This document shows, in pieces, positions 28,501-30,192 of a stretch of DNA of 30,192 nucleotides. Both the position numbers and the translations under genes were made by a program. The stretch spans positions 1 through 30,192 of the IMG/VR virus record IMGVR_UViG_3300028608_000057. One strand, written 5' to 3'. Positions within the stretch are counted from its first letter, which is position 1, and every line of letters starts with the position of its first letter. The notes under the pieces were generated by a model. It was not told where the DNA came from. It saw only the letters and a program-made list of their open reading frames with translations, and did no database searches. The DNA comes from a virus.

Positions 28501-29082
28501 GTCGTTGCGGGTGACCCACTGCTTCACCAGCGGCCGGTCCGGGCCCGTGAGCGCCTGCGCGGCGGCCAGCGTGCCCGCGTTGAACGCCCGGGTCGCCTCG
28601 GTCGCGGCGATGCGCTGCGCCCGGGTCGGCCCAAGCTGCGTGCCGTCATCGTCGAACAGGGTGGTCATCCGCCGCTTCAGCTGCGCCGTGGTCTCACCGG
28701 CGGCCACGCCCTCGGCCAGGGACTGCACAGCGGCTGCGGACAGCCGGTCCCCGACCTGGTCCAGCAGGCCGCGCGTCGCTTCCAGGTACGGGGTCAGGAC
28801 GTCATCCTGCTGCGTGAGCGGCGGCACCGGCTCGTCGAGATCCTCGGCCGTGACCCGGGCGCCCCGGGCGGCGATCGCCCGCAGGCGGGTCATGATCGAG
28901 CCGACCCGGCGACGCCACATGGCACCGATCCGGCTGACGCTGAACGTCGCGGCCGTCAGCTCGGTCGACCGGTCCACGGCAAAGGCGAAGTCCTGCGCGG
29001 TCAGCGTGAGCGCCGCCTGCACGTCCTCGCGCAGGTCTGCTTCCAGTTGGTCGAGCAGCGCTTCCAGCTCGTCGTCGGTCAT
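25516..29082 (-). CDS. MuF-like / 2H phosphoesterase / prohead protease fusion, 1188 aa
   Basis: Domains in order: MuF-like head morphogenesis (about 110-246), with TEATRAFNAGTL, RNDERVRIAHRDANAQ and the closing LTINCRC; a 2H phosphoesterase-like domain (about 266-400), with LHMTLYYLGD (His294-X-Thr296) and a second site SPHVCGAY (His392-X-Cys394) in which Thr/Ser is replaced by Cys; a prohead protease-like domain (about 465-690), with GHEGA, KAPLGVSVDLDDVDLE and RIRGATLVTIPAYANARI; a small winged-helix-like part (725-765); a YKLGYADIDDGQLVIIP domain (about 800-900); and a second protease-like region (about 935-1095, MNVGHHRDSAE, GMNERGMWFSG), then a coiled C-terminus. It should ride in the prohead and process the capsid protein. 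The ATG overlaps the portal stop. Confidence 0.85.
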   Translation of the reverse strand: MTDDELEALLDQLEADLREDVQAALTLTAQDFAFAVDRSTELTAATFSVSRIGAMWRRRVGSIMTRLRAIAARGARVTAEDLDEPVPPLTQQDDVLTPYLEATRGLLDQVGDRLSAAAVQSLAEGVAAGETTAQLKRRMTTLFDDDGTQLGPTRAQRIAATEATRAFNAGTLAAAQALTGPDRPLVKQWVTRNDERVRIAHRDANAQLQLIDDPFDVGGTPMQYPGDPTAPADLTINCRCIMRTAVASERTDVDEDDLSAAADVHTGAMIALMPSKADAERLALIGGEVADQLHMTLYYLGDAADWPEESRDSVRYAMQRAAGWLAPVSARAFGVAQWNPQGDSPAWVWNIGDDRETDGPDLAGAHHEVTWQLEDQDHVDRMPPQYTPWSPHVCGAYGEADVQSMTDRVGPVTFDRLRVAFAGEYTDYPLLPDPDQGQVVALDETIYPDDMAVEKAEYDPHPVVTWSTPDETALAFENQQTGDGRVFAPGALYWDGPGPWPLQYADEMMGGHEGAQLAGCIDGIGRDGDRIPGHGKLYVSQQAGAEAAMLLAQKAPLGVSVDLDDVDLEMVDATPGASETYRTRLLTASLFMHPDGGFSLTGETESELAAGATGFMSESRKVTFTAGPDGTVPGTLFELEAAAGDPDLADGVVVESQRSGDYLVRITRGRIRGATLVTIPAYANARIVLDDPSFFASAGERLTAGAAASDYDRVVRQVRKSVNPMSAARLAKLLKVPIVAVRRHLARAARKGDLVRLTRGQYTGPSKTAATVVASVEQVDIEAETLVASATGAVDLPVADRDETWDGDAAATRVFEWADGDTDKIGRAFAYRDDSADPATKAAYKLGYADIDDGQLVIIPAGVAAALGALHGARGGVNIPEDERDAVSAKLEAVAAHVAEETGEDDMDDMQASAWKAMADIPPMPAAWFREPTLEELPPGGPGVNYANGRIFGWVAQAGEPHAGYAKKITIDSLGRIDTSHFLRQRFSLDDGSTVKAGAYTMNVGHHRDSAECETSACQFDDTRTVAGIVTVGMNERGMWFSGAAAPWLSEWDRVVFKGTQPSYHMKKGPSGNWQLRAVLGVPVPGHSSPLLASAVIERSQMALTAAATLAEIDEVVTAEEVRQAAEQTASATVAVVAPEIDYDRLADALVASMGRAEQRKAAEDAELAELLALADKLDVDSTGTEGD

Positions 29083-30192
29083 GCCGCCGCCACCTTGATC
29101 TGAGCCAGCATCCTGGGGACGTTGTCGAAGGCGTGAGTCTGCCCGCTGATGAGCAGCGCGGTGACGTACTCGTTCAGGGCGCCAGCCAGCGCCAGCGGGT
29201 CCAGCCCGTAGCGCTGCGCCACGTCCGGCACCCGGACCCACGCATCGTCGAGCAGCTTGTACGCAGCGACGTTCTCGCGCATGACCGGGTGCCGGAAGTG
29301 GACCATGCCGGTGGCAACCAGTTCCCGCGAGGATCCCCGGTTGGCGCGGGGAACCAGCGGTGTGTTCATCATCTTCCGGGACGCCCCGAGCAGCGCGCCC
29401 CAGACGAGGCCGTCGACAGCCTCGGCCAGCGCGGCGGACGTATCGGCAGTGAAGCTGTCCAGGACCGCAGAGGAAGCGGCCACGGTCATCGGCGGGAAGG
29501 CAGGCGGCGCTTCGGTCTCGCTCACAGGCAGGTCGTCCTCTGTGGTCGTCGGGGTCTCGTCCTCATCAGGCATCGTATCGGCCGAGCTCGGCGCGTCCTT
29601 CTCGGTGAAGCCGAGCTCGCGGCGTGCGGCGGACCCGCTGATGAGCCCTTCCTTGTACGCTTCCAGCGCGCTGGCGCTCTTGTTGCTGGACGAACGCAGA
29701 CCGGCCGTGTCGTACCAGACCATCCACTCACCGGCGTCCGGCTCACCCTCGGCTTCGAGCAGCGGCTGAAGCCACTCGTCGGTGAGCGCCTGACAGATGA
29801 GCGCGAGGCGCGGCTCGGCGCCCATCCGCAGCGCCTCGGCGGTCAGCGCCCAGGCACCCCAGTGGTTGCTGTCCCCGAGGCCGAGCAGCACCTCGGCCGG
29901 AACGTCGGCACCGATCGCGAACCGGCGGATCGCCTCGTCGCGCAGCTGAAGGGCCATCGCGTCGAACTCGGACGTGAACTGAAGCCACTTGACCCCAGAG
30001 ATCAGGTCACCGGGGACTTCCAGAACGATCGGCACCGTGGCGGCCGCCGACTCGGGCTCACGGATTGCCGTGCTGGCGACTTCGATGAACGTGTCAAGCA
30101 GCGAGTCCTCAGCGCCGTCCTGGCCGGGCTGCGTGGGGAAGCGCGCGCCGGACGGGATGAGCAGGATGCCGCGCCCCGTAATGCGGGACCGG
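29079..30192 (-). CDS. Portal protein, C-terminal part, 5' end outside window
   Basis: The frame is open to the right window edge (370 residues visible). RSRITGRGILLIPSG and the core DEAIRRFAIGADVPAEVLLGLGDSNHWGAWALTAEALRMG, then ALTDEWLQPLLEAEG, are typical of siphoviral portal proteins (the P-A-E-V-L-L-G and N-H-W-x-A-W pattern). SGSAARRELGFTEKDAPSS is the usual wing-to-crown end, followed by an acidic Thr/Pro linker and a C-terminal extension (residues after about 225) with DSFTADTSAALAEAVDGLVWGALLGASRKM. The portal forms the ring through which DNA is packed. Its TGA overlaps the fusion gene's ATG. Confidence 0.9.
   Translation of the reverse strand, partial: RSRITGRGILLIPSGARFPTQPGQDGAEDSLLDTFIEVASTAIREPESAAATVPIVLEVPGDLISGVKWLQFTSEFDAMALQLRDEAIRRFAIGADVPAEVLLGLGDSNHWGAWALTAEALRMGAEPRLALICQALTDEWLQPLLEAEGEPDAGEWMVWYDTAGLRSSSNKSASALEAYKEGLISGSAARRELGFTEKDAPSSADTMPDEDETPTTTEDDLPVSETEAPPAFPPMTVAASSAVLDSFTADTSAALAEAVDGLVWGALLGASRKMMNTPLVPRANRGSSRELVATGMVHFRHPVMRENVAAYKLLDDAWVRVPDVAQRYGLDPLALAGALNEYVTALLISGQTHAFDNVPRMLAQIKVAAA

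Overview
The window reads as part of the genome of a tailed double-stranded DNA phage (siphovirus-like) of a high-GC actinobacterium, most likely Streptomyces or a close relative. The evidence is strong GC bias, GGAAGG-type ribosome binding sites, very tight gene packing with ATGA/GTGA/TGATG start-stop overlaps, a WhiB-like protein, an amidase endolysin with two peptidoglycan-binding domains, and a portal / MuF-protease / capsid / tail gene series. I see no integrase, insertion sequence or CRISPR array. The host is an inference; no host sequence is present.

Left part (1 to about 10,670, almost all + strand): DNA metabolism and regulation. It starts inside a Pol I-type DNA polymerase and continues with a Cas4/RecB-like PD-(D/E)XK nuclease, a protein with an SSB-like acidic tail, a second possible PD-(D/E)XK protein, a WhiB-like protein, an HTH plus degenerate HNH protein, a LuxR-type HTH protein, and many small Cys/His-rich proteins. 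These include two classical C2H2 fingers and a protein with four perfect CX8CX5HX3H repeats. The genes fall into short transcription units, each opened by a hairpin (probable terminator) followed at once by a promoter, several sharing a CATACTGGTG-like -10 region. One small HTH gene (1819-2010) is on the opposite strand and faces the nuclease gene divergently.

A strong symmetric hairpin at 10678-10710 separates this from the right part, which is on the - strand and reads from right to left. In transcription order it has: portal (cut by the window edge), a 1188-residue MuF / 2H-phosphoesterase / prohead protease fusion, a small head protein, the major capsid protein with a built-in acidic scaffold-like segment, a set of small virion proteins (one a repeat fibre), a probable major tail protein, head-tail connector genes, a Dit-like protein, a Gp37-like hub, a collagen-like protein, two glycine-rich tip proteins, the endolysin, and two membrane proteins of the holin type. 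The capsid and major tail genes share an identical 23-bp element just upstream, which I read as a late promoter or transcript leader. No tape-measure gene is present between connectors and hub.

Three things stand out. (1) A 300-bp non-coding island (17168-17461) in the late operon has two inward-facing, roughly 95-bp inverted copies of one sequence with GGCAGAAAC-like iterons. (2) A + strand zinc-finger gene (23224-23448), with its own promoter and terminator, sits between capsid genes like a moron. (3) The proteins from the capsid to the tail are extraordinarily cysteine-rich (up to about 6 percent), which suggests a disulphide- or metal-stabilised virion.
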